A stretch of DNA of 64,000 bases, from NCBI RefSeq assembly GCF_044326205.1, contig NZ_JBIRCY010000018.1, positions 1-64,000 on the forward strand, read 5' to 3'. The notes under the pieces were generated by a model. It ran no database searches. It saw only the letters and a list, made by a program, of their open reading frames with translations, and had not been told where the DNA came from. Below are positions 37,782-46,223 of this stretch, piece by piece; the stretch's first letter is position 1; the number at the start of each line of letters is the position of its first letter. This DNA is from Kumtagia sp044326205 (GTDB taxonomy: Bacteria; Pseudomonadota; Alphaproteobacteria; Rhizobiales; Rhizobiaceae). A program made the position numbers and the translations under genes.

Positions 37782-38864
37782 ATGACCATCCATCAGACAT
37801 CCGGCCTCGACGGCGTCGCCGCCGCTGTGACCGCGCTTTCCCATGTCGACGGCGAGGCCGGCGAACTGGTGATCGCCGGCAGCCGCGTCGGCGACCTGGC
37901 ATCAACGACGAGCTTCGAGGGTGTCGTCGCGCGGCTGTGGTCCGCCGCCGGCGCCGAAGAAAGGACGGAGAGCGAGACTCGCGCCCTGCTGGCGCAGGCC
38001 CGCATGCGCGCCTTCGAGCGGCTGGAGAGCATCCTGCCCGCCACCGACGGGCTTTCGATCGTCGACGCGTTCCGCGCAGCGGTCGCCGCAATCGGGCCAT
38101 GGGACGGCATCCCGCCTGAAGCCATGTCGGTCGGCGCCATGCCGGTGCTGGCGGCCGCCCTGGTGCGCCGCGCGGCCGGCAAGCCGGCAGTCGCACCGGA
38201 CGCCAAGCTCGGTCACGCGGCCGACACGCTGAGAATGCTGCGCGGCAAACCGGCGAGCGAGGCGGAAGCAAAGGCGCTCGGCGCCTATCTGGTCACCGTA
38301 AGCGACCACGGCATGAACGCCTCGACCTTTGCCGCGCGGGTTGTCGCCTCGACCCAGGCCGACCTGTTCATGGCGGTGACGGCCGCCTACTGCGCGCTGA
38401 GCGGCCCGCTGCATGGCGGCGCGCCCGGGCCGGTGCTGGACATGCTGGACTCCATCGGCACAAGTGCAAACATCGCCCCCTGGGTGGATGCGGCTCTTGC
38501 GCGCGGCGAGCGGCTGATGGGTTTCGGCCATCGCATCTACAAGGTGCGCGACCCGCGCGCCGATGTGCTGAAGGGGGCGGTGGATTCGCTGGGCGCAGGC
38601 CAGACCGACCTGGGTTTCATGGCCGAAGTGGAGATCTATGCCCGTGAAGCTCTCGCAAAGGCAAAGCCGGGGCGCAGGCTCGACACCAATGTCGAATTCT
38701 ACACGGCGATCCTGCTCGACGCGCTGAAGATCCCGCGCAACGCCTTCACGCCGATCTTCGCGGTCGGCCGTTCCGTCGGATGGACCGCGCATGCGATCGA
38801 GCAGCAGCGCACCGGCAGGCTGTTGCGGCCGACGTCGGTCTATGCCGGCACGATGCCGGTATAG
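37782..38864 (+). CDS. Citrate/methylcitrate synthase homologue
   Basis: A 360-aa citrate synthase-fold protein, condensing oxaloacetate with an acyl-CoA if active. It keeps His176 (DHGMNAST), His211 (GPLHGGA) and His250 (GFGHRIY, then DPRAD), but the catalytic Asp position reads Glu305 (TNVEFYT). Some accessory Bacillus-type synthases carry Glu here as far as I recall, so activity is possible. It is divergent from the HTH-bearing homologue and probably under its control. The pair may form a mixed complex or act in methylcitrate-type metabolism. Confidence 0.9.
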   Translation: MTIHQTSGLDGVAAAVTALSHVDGEAGELVIAGSRVGDLASTTSFEGVVARLWSAAGAEERTESETRALLAQARMRAFERLESILPATDGLSIVDAFRAAVAAIGPWDGIPPEAMSVGAMPVLAAALVRRAAGKPAVAPDAKLGHAADTLRMLRGKPASEAEAKALGAYLVTVSDHGMNASTFAARVVASTQADLFMAVTAAYCALSGPLHGGAPGPVLDMLDSIGTSANIAPWVDAALARGERLMGFGHRIYKVRDPRADVLKGAVDSLGAGQTDLGFMAEVEIYAREALAKAKPGRRLDTNVEFYTAILLDALKIPRNAFTPIFAVGRSVGWTAHAIEQQRTGRLLRPTSVYAGTMPV

Positions 38865-38986
38865 AACTGATGTCTCTGGCGGAGGCGGTCGTCTGCGCTC
38901 CGCCAGAACCTTCCTCGGCCGTCCCTCCCTCGCGTCGCACAGGGAGGTCGAGGGTGACCTGCCGAGAGGAAGGTCACGATTGAAGC

Positions 38987-39011
38987 CGGCACGCGACGTC
39001 TGCGCGTGCCG
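38987..39011. terminator. Hairpin between convergent genes
   Basis: CGGCACGCG (38987-38995) pairs perfectly with CGCGTGCCG (39003-39011) around a 7-base loop, in the short gap between the convergent citrate synthase and RTX genes. There is no T run, so termination efficiency is uncertain; the position suggests a bidirectional end signal. Confidence 0.5.
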
Positions 39012-39028
39012 ACCCCCTGCAAGGTAGC

Positions 39029-40111
39029 CTAGATGATGCTGAAGTCCGCGGCACTGAGGCTGAGGCCCGCCGTCAACGTTGCAAACTTTACTGCCGCTGC
39101 TCCGCCAATTCCGTCCGCGTCGTAGAACAGCGAGCCGGTGTCCGAATTGTAGAGTATTCTGTCGTCGGCATCCCTCGGCCCTAAGGCACTGTTCATGAAC
39201 CTCGAGGCATCGAGCGCGCCGAAAGCCAGCGTTGTGAAGATCGAGGCGTCTAACGTGATCTGGTCATCCTCCACCCTGAAATCCGCAATCCGATCGACAT
39301 TGCCAGCCCCCAGTTGGGTCGAGAAGCCGAACGTGTCCGCCCCATCCATGCCGTACAAAGTGTCGTTGCCGCGGGCTCCATCAATCACGTTGGCGCCATC
39401 ATTGCCGCGAATCAACTGTTTGAGCTCGTTGCCTGTCAGATTCACCGCATAGGTGGCGTGCAGCGAAGTTGTGTTAAGAGTTTCAACGCTAACCCCGTTC
39501 GCGAGCTTGTAGTCGACGCCGGCGGCGACGCGATCGTTGCCACCGCCAGTTGTCTCGATGATGACATCGTCTCCATTGTAGACGATCAAGGTGTCGTTGC
39601 CGTCGCCTCCGATCAGCGTATCGGCAGCAGTCCCGAAGCCACCGTCGTTCAGGATATCGTTGCCGTCCTGGCCATTCAACGTATTGGAAACAGCGCTGCC
39701 CTTCAGAGAATCGTTGTTGTTCGAGCCGAGCAGGTTGAGGATGCCGACCATATAGTCGCCTTCTGCGTCGCCGCCGAAGCCTTGAGAAGCTCCGGTGAGT
39801 TGGACGTTGAGGCCCAGGATCGGCAGGACGAGGTTGACGACCGTCGATAGATCGACAGTCACGCCGGCGGCGGAGTTCGTGTAGTCGGCGGTGTCGTTGC
39901 CTGAGAGGGTGATCACACCGGCAGCATTGAGCAGGCCGCCGATGATCACGTCCGCGCCGGATCCGCCGCGGATCACGTCGTCTCCGGACCAGCCGATGGC
40001 GATGTCGTTGCCGCCGAGCGCGTCGACGACGTCGTTCCCGAGGGCTTGAAGTGGACCGAGGACCAGACTGGGTAGGATTTCTGCGCTGTTAGTACCGGTG
40101 AAAGTGGGCAT
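39029..40111 (-). CDS. RTX-type calcium-binding protein
   Basis: A 360-aa acidic protein of hemolysin-type nonapeptide repeats (for example GGNDIAIGWSGDDVIRGG, GGDGNDTLI, GARGNDTLYGMDGADTFGF), which bind Ca2+ and fold into a beta-roll after export. The C-terminal 60 residues, with SLFYDADGIGG and LSLSAADFSII, match the type I secretion tail of such proteins. No enzymatic domain is seen. No HlyB/HlyD/TolC genes are nearby. ATG 40111 follows GGGAGAAGCGAA. Confidence 0.9.
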   Translation of the reverse strand: MPTFTGTNSAEILPSLVLGPLQALGNDVVDALGGNDIAIGWSGDDVIRGGSGADVIIGGLLNAAGVITLSGNDTADYTNSAAGVTVDLSTVVNLVLPILGLNVQLTGASQGFGGDAEGDYMVGILNLLGSNNNDSLKGSAVSNTLNGQDGNDILNDGGFGTAADTLIGGDGNDTLIVYNGDDVIIETTGGGNDRVAAGVDYKLANGVSVETLNTTSLHATYAVNLTGNELKQLIRGNDGANVIDGARGNDTLYGMDGADTFGFSTQLGAGNVDRIADFRVEDDQITLDASIFTTLAFGALDASRFMNSALGPRDADDRILYNSDTGSLFYDADGIGGAAAVKFATLTAGLSLSAADFSII

Positions 40112-40479
40112 TTCGCTTCTCCCTGCGGTTGTTGCCGTAGGAAGTCTGACTCGCATCTATAACGAAGCTAGAAACACGAAATACCTGTTATGGTTGCATC
40201 AAGTTGTATTCACGGAAGTAAGGTCGTCTCCCAGACCTCCAGGAAACGAGAAAGGAACTGCCATTCCTTCTGACCGGCCACCCGCGTCGATGGCGCGATC
40301 CGAAATGGCAGCTTCCGGAGGTTCCAGCCTCCTCTATCGAACGGTAGAGGCATCAAGCCCGAGCGGCATCGGAATGAGGGCGATATACGATTGCCCCCGG
40401 CGCCATCCGCCGCGGATCTCGGCAAAAGCTTCTACCAATCGGCAATTGTGCCGGCCCGCCGCTGTGCCATTCTGTACGA
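40112..40479. other. Intergenic region between divergent RTX and DUF1194 genes
   Basis: These 368 bases hold no convincing gene. The part near 40150-40220 is AT-richer than the rest and is where promoters for the RTX gene would be expected. No operator-like palindrome stands out. Confidence 0.4.
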
Positions 40480-41328
40480 ATGGTGCGGCTGCCGATCGCG
40501 ATCTGTCTGGTGCTGTCGATATTCGCGTTCCGGGCCGGAGCCCAGGGGCGCGAGCCGGTTGATGTCGAGCTGGTGCTCGGCGCCGACATATCGGCGTCGA
40601 TGACGCAGGACGAGTTGAAGATCCAGCGCGAAGGTTATGCCGCGGCGCTGACCGATGCCGCGGTGCTGAGCGCCATCCGGTCGGGCGCCTATGGCAAGAT
40701 CGCAGTCACCTATTTCGAATGGGCGGGCGTGACCTCACAGAATGTCGTCGTGCCATGGACGGTGATCGCCGCGCCCGAGGATGCCGAAGCGGTGGCGCGA
40801 AAAATCGCTGTGCCTCCGTCATGGCAATCGCAGAAGACATCGATTTCCGGCGCCATGAATTTCGCTGCCGATCTGCTGGAGACCAGCCCTTACAAGGGAA
40901 TCAAGCGCGTCATCGATCTTTCCGGCGACGGCGCCAACAATGAAGGCCCGCCGCTGGTGCCGACACGAGATGCAATCGTCGCACAAGGCATCACCATAAA
41001 CGGCCTACCGGTGATGACCGCCGACGCAGCGCCGCAGCCCTATGACGTGCCGAACCTCGACGAATATTTCAGCGAATGCGTGATCGGCGGGCCGGCCGCC
41101 TTCGTGATGCCGGTGCACGAATGGGAACAGTTTCCCGAAACGATCCGCCGAAAGCTTCTGCTTGAGTTGGCGATCCGGCCTGAGGGCGCCGGACATAAAG
41201 CGCCGGTGGTGCTGATCCAGGCGAAACCGCCCTATGACTGCCTCATCGGCGAGAAGTTGTGGCGGCAGGACGGCAGGCGGCATTTCTACAACCCGGAGAA
41301 CGACTACCGCCGCCGCGGAACACCCTGA
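40480..41328 (+). CDS. DUF1194 family secreted vWA-like protein
   Basis: The 282-aa product has a signal peptide (MVRLPIAICLVLSIFAF, cleavage near RAGAQG) and a von Willebrand A-like domain starting VDVELVLGADISASM (metal site D-x-S-x-S) and continuing with KGIKRVIDLSGDG. This is the DUF1194 family of alphaproteobacteria, periplasmic or surface proteins of unknown function. ATG 40480 directly precedes the signal peptide. Most similar in architecture to the TadG/vWA protein only by the vWA fold. Confidence 0.9.
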   Translation: MVRLPIAICLVLSIFAFRAGAQGREPVDVELVLGADISASMTQDELKIQREGYAAALTDAAVLSAIRSGAYGKIAVTYFEWAGVTSQNVVVPWTVIAAPEDAEAVARKIAVPPSWQSQKTSISGAMNFAADLLETSPYKGIKRVIDLSGDGANNEGPPLVPTRDAIVAQGITINGLPVMTADAAPQPYDVPNLDEYFSECVIGGPAAFVMPVHEWEQFPETIRRKLLLELAIRPEGAGHKAPVVLIQAKPPYDCLIGEKLWRQDGRRHFYNPENDYRRRGTP

Positions 41329-41457
41329 CGCATTGGCCGTCAGCGAATGGCTTGCCGGCCGCCTGCGGCAGGATCATAATTTGCCTGGCGGCAGGGCGAA
41401 GAAACCGGCGCCGGCCTTGCCTCTCCAATGCGTCACAGCGCCGGAGGGAGGTGCGAG

Positions 41458-41751
41458 ATGACTACTTACGTGCTTCTAATTAACTGGACAGACCAAGGTG
41501 TGAAGGCGGTGCGCGAGTCGCCTAAGCGGCTCGACGCAGCCAGGAAGGAGCTTGCCGACATGGGCGGCTCATTCAAGGAGTTCTTTCTCACGATGGGTGA
41601 CTGCGACATGGTCGCCATCTGCGAGGCGCCGGACGACGCGGTGATGGCACGTTTCGCGCTGAAGACCGGCATGGCAGGCAATGTGCGCACACGCACGCTG
41701 AAGGCTTTTCCGGAAAACGCCTATCGCGAGATCATCAACTCGTTGGGCTGA
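41458..41751 (+). CDS. GYD domain protein
   Basis: A 97-aa cytosolic protein of the GYD family (ferredoxin-like, often oligomeric), beginning TTYVLLINWTDQGVKAVRES, with the family's FFLTMGDCDMVAICEAPD, where GDCD replaces the GxYD core. Function is unknown; family members occur beside many different genes. GGAGGTGCGAG precedes ATG 41458. Confidence 0.88.
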   Translation: MTTYVLLINWTDQGVKAVRESPKRLDAARKELADMGGSFKEFFLTMGDCDMVAICEAPDDAVMARFALKTGMAGNVRTRTLKAFPENAYREIINSLG

Positions 41752-41887
41752 GCCGGGCCGGACGAATAAAACGAGGTGAGATGAGTGATGGCTGTTTCTC
41801 GTTTGGCGGAGCGATCCGCGTTAGCACCGCCATTTGACGGTGCGGCATGAGCCGTATCTACTGCGGCCTCAACGTTACGGGGCCGCC

Positions 41888-42499
41888 ATGTCCATCGAAT
41901 TCCTGCTCACCACCCTGATCATCGTCGCCTCGCCGGGCACCGGCGTCGTCTATACACTCGCCGCCGGCCTGTCGCGCGGCGGGCGCGCTAGCGTGCTCGC
42001 GGCGTTTGCCTGCACGCTGGGCATCGTGCCGCATCTGATCGCAGCACTCACCGGGCTGGCCGCTCTGCTGCACACCAGCGCGCTGGCCTTCGAGATCGTC
42101 AAATACCTGGGCGTCGCCTACCTGCTCTGGATGGCCTGGCAGAGCCTGCGTGAGCACGGCGCGCTGAAGATCGACGCGAAGCCGGACCGCCGCTCCGCCC
42201 GGCAAGTGATTGTCGACGGCATATTGCTCAACCTGCTCAACCCCAAACTGTCGATTTTCTTCGTCGCCTTCCTGCCGCAGTTCATCGCGCCGACCGAGCC
42301 GCATGTGCTCATGCGCATGCTGGAACTGTCGGGCGTATTCATGCTCGCCACCTTCCTCATCTTCTCGGTCTATGGCCTGTGCGCGGCAGCGGTCCGCGAC
42401 AAGATCGTCGGCAGCCGCCGGGTGATGACCTGGATGCGCCGCACCTTTGCGGCCACTTTCGTGATGCTGGGGGCGAGGCTGGCGCTGACCGAGCGATGA
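41888..42499 (+). CDS. LysE/RhtB family amino-acid exporter
   Basis: A 203-aa membrane protein with six helices, the first bearing the family motif ASPGTGVVYTLAAGLSRG, then KYLGVAYLLWMAWQSLR. RhtB/LysE proteins export amino acids or related compounds. The ATG at 41888 (in GCCGCCATG) fits the family N-terminus; upstream in-frame codons to 41834 do not. It is followed 43 bases later by the Uma2 gene. Confidence 0.9.
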   Translation: MSIEFLLTTLIIVASPGTGVVYTLAAGLSRGGRASVLAAFACTLGIVPHLIAALTGLAALLHTSALAFEIVKYLGVAYLLWMAWQSLREHGALKIDAKPDRRSARQVIVDGILLNLLNPKLSIFFVAFLPQFIAPTEPHVLMRMLELSGVFMLATFLIFSVYGLCAAAVRDKIVGSRRVMTWMRRTFAATFVMLGARLALTER

Positions 42500-42542
42500 G
42501 GACCGGTCGCGGTTTCGTTCAACTTGTGTTAGGCTACAGGCC

Positions 42543-43151
42543 ATGAACGAGCGCTTCCATCTGGACATGGTGTGGCCGGCGACCACGCAGGCCGCCGATG
42601 GCATGCCGCGGCGGCCGTGGACGGTGGCCGAGATCGAGGCAATGGTAGCGGCCGGCATCATTGACCAGGATGAGCGGTTCGAGCTGATCGGCGGGGAGGT
42701 CGTGCCGATGTCACCCAGGGGCGCGCGCCATGAAATGGTCAAGGGGGATTTGAACGAGCATTTTCAGGGGGTCAGGCCGCGCGACATGCGCGTCATGCAG
42801 GAAACGACACTTCGGCTGGACGAAAACTCGTTTGTAGAGCCGGACTTCTGCGTCTTCCCGCGCACCATCGCGCCGGGCGACGTACGAGGTCATGACGTGC
42901 TGCTCGCCATCGAGATCGCCGACACTAGCCTGCGTTATGACCTTGGCCGCAAGATCGGCATCTACGCCGCTTTCGGCATCCCGGAAATCTGGGTCACTAA
43001 CGCCAACACACTAGTCACGCACGTCCATCGCGCTCTCGGCGTGGACGGTTATCGCACCGTGTTCGAGGCCCGACCGACCGACGAGATCGTGTCCGTGCGG
43101 GTACCCGAGCTTAAGCTATGCCTGTCTGCACTGGGCCTGAAGCCGCTCTGA
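42543..43151 (+). CDS. Uma2 family (DUF820) restriction-endonuclease-like protein
   Basis: A 202-aa protein with the PD-(D/E)XK fold of the Uma2 family: FELIGGEVVPMSP, then VEPDFCVF and LAIEIADTSLRYDLGRK, giving the D...E-x-x-...K catalytic set, and IPEIWVTN. The family is abundant in cyanobacteria and common in rhizobia, of unknown substrate; nuclease activity is inferred. Its C-terminal end is close to the yjbQ start. Confidence 0.92.
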   Translation: MNERFHLDMVWPATTQAADGMPRRPWTVAEIEAMVAAGIIDQDERFELIGGEVVPMSPRGARHEMVKGDLNEHFQGVRPRDMRVMQETTLRLDENSFVEPDFCVFPRTIAPGDVRGHDVLLAIEIADTSLRYDLGRKIGIYAAFGIPEIWVTNANTLVTHVHRALGVDGYRTVFEARPTDEIVSVRVPELKLCLSALGLKPL

Positions 43152-43177
43152 CCGAGCTTCCCCGAGAAGACGAGGCG

Positions 43178-43597
43178 ATGCACCAGACGATCATCACCGT
43201 TTCGACGCGCGGCCCCGGCCTCTACGAATTCACCGACCGCGCCGAACACTTCGTCCGCGAGGCCGGAATCGAAACCGGCCTGCTGACTCTGTTCGTGCGC
43301 CATACTTCCTGCTCGCTGCTGGTGCAGGAAAACGCCGACCCGGATGTCCGGCGCGACCTCGACGCCTTCTTCAAGCGATTGGTGCCGCCCGCCGACGATC
43401 CGTCAATGGGGTTCCTGGTGCATCGCCTAGAAGGCCCGGACGACATGCCGGCACATATCAAGGCGGCGCTGACGGCGGTGTCGCTGTCGATCCCGGTGAT
43501 GCAGGGAAAACTGGCGCTGGGCACTTGGCAAGGCATCTACCTATTCGAGCACCGCACGAGTCCGCATAGACGCGAGGTGGTATTGCATCTCGCCTGA
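43178..43597 (+). CDS. YjbQ family protein (secondary thiamine-phosphate synthase-like)
   Basis: The 139-aa product is a UPF0047/YjbQ protein: VRHTSCSLLVQENADPDVRRDL in the middle, DMPAHIKAAL and GTWQGIYLFEHR at the end. E. coli YjbQ shows weak thiamine-phosphate synthase activity, hence the name; the real role is unclear. ATG 43178 is preceded by GAGG. It is followed by the HlyU gene. Confidence 0.93.
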   Translation: MHQTIITVSTRGPGLYEFTDRAEHFVREAGIETGLLTLFVRHTSCSLLVQENADPDVRRDLDAFFKRLVPPADDPSMGFLVHRLEGPDDMPAHIKAALTAVSLSIPVMQGKLALGTWQGIYLFEHRTSPHRREVVLHLA

Positions 43598-43675
43598 CCG
43601 CCCTGGCAACGCGGCCGGCTTCTCGACGGCGACATCATGATTGGATACGGTGCCGGCAAATCGAGAGGATCAAAA

Positions 43676-43972
43676 ATGTCTTTTCTGAAACGTCTGTTCG
43701 GCGGTGGCGGCGGCAGCGAGGGTGGCGAAAGCGAAGGCAAGCCGGTCGGCAGCGCGCTCGATTATAACGGCTTCACCATTCGCGCCACGCCCTACAAGGC
43801 CGACGGCCAGTTCCAGACTTGCGGCGTCATCTCCAAGGAGATCGGCGGGGTGGTCAAGGAACATCGCTTCGTGCGCGCCGACCGCTTTTCTTCGCAGGAC
43901 GAAGCCGCCGACATGGCGCTGAAGAAGGGTCAGCAGATCGTCAACGAACAGGGCGACCGCATGTTCGGCTGA
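43676..43972 (+). CDS. HlyU-family small protein
   Basis: A 98-aa product matching the HlyU family (named after the Vibrio hemolysin regulator): an N-terminal MSFLKRLFGGGGG, then ALDYNGFTIRATP, GQFQTCGVISKEIGG and VKEHRFVRADRFSS. Rhizobial members are widespread and may not be regulators in the Vibrio sense. AGAGGATC precedes ATG 43676. Confidence 0.9.
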   Translation: MSFLKRLFGGGGGSEGGESEGKPVGSALDYNGFTIRATPYKADGQFQTCGVISKEIGGVVKEHRFVRADRFSSQDEAADMALKKGQQIVNEQGDRMFG

Positions 43973-44027
43973 CCATTCGGTTCACGGCCGCTCCATCCAC
44001 AGGCTTCAGCCACGCAACGCTTTTCGT

Positions 44028-44630
44028 TCATCCCGCGAGCGCCGCCAGCCCGTCGATCAGCAGGGCCAGCCCCTTGCGGTATTCGGCCGGATCGCCCCCT
44101 GTTTCGATCGACAGGGCGGCGCGGTCGTAGGCCGAAGCCAGAAGCTGCGTCGCCGCCTCCACCGGCAGGTTCTGCGGCAAATCCCCTGCCCTGACCGCGA
44201 ACAGGATGCCGCCGCGCAGCGAACGCGTGCCATGCCGGTTGTCGATCGCGTCCATGCCGGCGCGACCCAGCACGGCGGGCCCGTCGAGCAGCAGCAGCCG
44301 CGTGCGCCCCGGCAGCGCCAGTGCGGCGAGATAGGCTTCGCCACCCTTGATGAGGGCCTCGCGCGGCCGCATGTCGTCCGGCGTAGCCCCCTCGATCTCG
44401 TCGGCAACAGCCTCGGCCTCGGCCTCGGCCACCGCCGCAAACAGCGCCTTCTTGTCCTCGAAATGATGATAGAGCGCGCCGCGCGTGACGCCGGCGGCCA
44501 CGACGATGTCGGGCGTGGCGGTGTCGGCATAACCCCTTTCGATGAACAGCCGGCGCGCGGCGGCCATCAATTCGGTTCGCGTCGTATCGCTGCGCTCTTG
44601 ATTGGTCCGCCGTGGTCTTTTCTCTTGCAT
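44028..44630 (-). CDS. TetR/AcrR family transcriptional regulator
   Basis: The 200-aa product (from ATG 44630) has a TetR helix-turn-helix at about residues 15-60 (VVAAGVTRGALYHHFEDK) and a TetR_C-type ligand domain. It is divergent from a VOC-family gene; the 70-base gap has two 17-bp palindromes, one directly at its own start. It therefore probably represses both. The frame is open upstream to 44702 but that would run over the operators. Confidence 0.92.
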   Translation of the reverse strand: MQEKRPRRTNQERSDTTRTELMAAARRLFIERGYADTATPDIVVAAGVTRGALYHHFEDKKALFAAVAEAEAEAVADEIEGATPDDMRPREALIKGGEAYLAALALPGRTRLLLLDGPAVLGRAGMDAIDNRHGTRSLRGGILFAVRAGDLPQNLPVEAATQLLASAYDRAALSIETGGDPAEYRKGLALLIDGLAALAG

Positions 44631-44676
44631 ACATGCAGCCTGTATGTTAATTCTCAGAAACATACAGACTGTATGT
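44631..44676. promoter_or_regulatory. Tandem TetR operators (two 17-bp palindromes)
   Basis: ACATACAG-A-CTGTATGT (44660-44676) is a perfect palindrome, and ACATGCAG-C-CTGTATGT (44631-44647) differs from it by one base in the left arm. Their centres are 29 bases apart. The second site touches the tetR start codon and the first lies 25 bases before the VOC gene, so a single regulator can occlude both promoters. Confidence 0.88.
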
Positions 44677-44700
44677 CTGATAAGGAGGAAAGGAAAGGCC

Positions 44701-45126
44701 ATGAAAACGACGAGCTACTACCCCGTGCTGATGACCGACGACGTGGCGGGCACCGCCGCCTTCTACAAGAAGCACTTCCGCTTCCAGGCGCTGTTCGAGA
44801 ACGACTGGTACGTGCATCTGCAATCGACCGAGGACAAGCGCGTCAATCTCGGCATCGTCCAGTGGGACCACGAGACGGTGCCGCTGGCCGGCAGAGCGAA
44901 GTCGCAGGGGCTGCTTATCAACTTCGAGGTGCGCGACCCCGACGCGGTCTACGCGCGGGTCCAGGCGGCCGGCCTGCCGATCCTGCACACCTTGCGCGAC
45001 GAGGAGTTTGGCCAGCGCCATTTCATCACCGCCGACCCTAACGGCGTGCTGATCGATGTGATCAAGCCGATCCCGCCGAGCGAGGCATTTCTGGCGCAAT
45101 ATGCCGAGGCCGCCGCCGGAGCGTGA
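44701..45126 (+). CDS. VOC (glyoxalase/bleomycin-resistance) family protein
   Basis: A 141-aa VOC protein: YYPVLMTDDVAGTAAFYKKH at the start, then a second beta-alpha-beta-beta-beta unit with ITADPNGVLIDVIKP. It may be a ring-cleaving dioxygenase relative, lyase or resistance protein; too little is diagnostic to choose. AAGGAGGAAAG is a strong ribosome binding site before ATG 44701. Expression is likely controlled by the divergent TetR regulator. Confidence 0.9.
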   Translation: MKTTSYYPVLMTDDVAGTAAFYKKHFRFQALFENDWYVHLQSTEDKRVNLGIVQWDHETVPLAGRAKSQGLLINFEVRDPDAVYARVQAAGLPILHTLRDEEFGQRHFITADPNGVLIDVIKPIPPSEAFLAQYAEAAAGA

Positions 45127-45173
45127 GCCTGGCCGAGGCGCCGGGACCGGTCCAGCTTGACCTTGCAGCGGCG

Positions 45174-46121
45174 TCATCCTCGCGCCACCGGCACCACCGC
45201 CTTCGTCTCCAGACCGCGCGGCGACAGCACGGAGACGCTGGCCTCCTTGCCGATGCGCTCGCCGTCGAGCAGGCGGATGAGATCGTCGACACCGGCGACC
45301 GGACGCCCGTCGATCGACAGGATCACGTCGCCCTCGCGCAAACCCGCTCGGCCGGCTGGACCATCCTTTTCGACGGTCCGCAGCCGCACCGCCGTGTCGC
45401 GCTGCAGCCCGGCGCGCAAAGCAGTGCGGCGCGGCAGCGTGATGGTGTCGGCGGAGACGCCGATGAAGGCGCGGCGCACCCGGCCGAAGCGAAGAATCTC
45501 CGAGATCACGAAATTCGCCGTGTTGGAGGCGACCGCGAAGGCGATGCCTTGCGCGCCATGGATGACGGCGGTGTTGACGCCGATCACCTCGCCGGCCGAC
45601 GACACCAGCGGCCCGCCGGAATTGCCGGGATTGAGCGACGCATCCGTTTGGATGACGTCGTCGATCAGCCGGCCGGTGGCGGCGCGCATCGAGCGCCCCA
45701 ACGCCGAGACGACGCCCGCCGTCACCGTCCACTCGAAGCCGAGCGGATTGCCGATGGCAATAGCGATCTGGCCGCGCCTCAGCCGCTTGCTGTCGCCCAG
45801 CGGCGCGAAGACCGGCGGGCTGAGGTCGGCCCGCACCAGCGCGATGTCGGTATCGGGATCGCGCCCGAGCACCCTGCCCTCGCCGGAAACCCCGTCCGGC
45901 AGCGTGACACGTACGGCGCGGGAATCCTCGACGACATGGTTGTTGGTGACGATCAGCCCGTCCGGCGAGATGACGAAACCCGAGCCGTGGCCGGCTTGGC
46001 CGCCGGTGCGCTCGATGCGGGCGACGGCCGGGCCGACGCGGTCGACCGCATCCGCGACGGTTGTCGAATAGGCGTCGAGCAGCGAAGCGTCGGCGCCGAG
46101 ATCCTTGTCATGATAGCCCAT
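45174..46121 (-). CDS. HtrA/DegP-like trypsin-type serine protease with PDZ domain
   Basis: The 315-aa product has a full trypsin-type triad: His62 (TNNHVV), Asp92 (DTDIALV) and Ser168 (NPGNSGGPL), then a single PDZ domain at about 220-310 (KDGPAGRAGLREGDVILSI). Unlike typical periplasmic DegP/HtrA, it has no signal peptide, its N-terminus being MGYHDKDLGADAS. It may act in the cytosol or be a non-classically localised protease. It is short for the family (one PDZ rather than two). GGGGTGCCCC precedes ATG 46121. Confidence 0.92.
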   Translation of the reverse strand: MGYHDKDLGADASLLDAYSTTVADAVDRVGPAVARIERTGGQAGHGSGFVISPDGLIVTNNHVVEDSRAVRVTLPDGVSGEGRVLGRDPDTDIALVRADLSPPVFAPLGDSKRLRRGQIAIAIGNPLGFEWTVTAGVVSALGRSMRAATGRLIDDVIQTDASLNPGNSGGPLVSSAGEVIGVNTAVIHGAQGIAFAVASNTANFVISEILRFGRVRRAFIGVSADTITLPRRTALRAGLQRDTAVRLRTVEKDGPAGRAGLREGDVILSIDGRPVAGVDDLIRLLDGERIGKEASVSVLSPRGLETKAVVPVARG

Positions 46122-46223
46122 GGGGCACCCCCTTTCGGAAAGGAATATTTTCCGGATATGTGGGGTGCGACGGCCGGGGATGCGAGGGCGGTTGGAAGGC
46201 GCCTCGTGTCCCCTGCATGCAGC

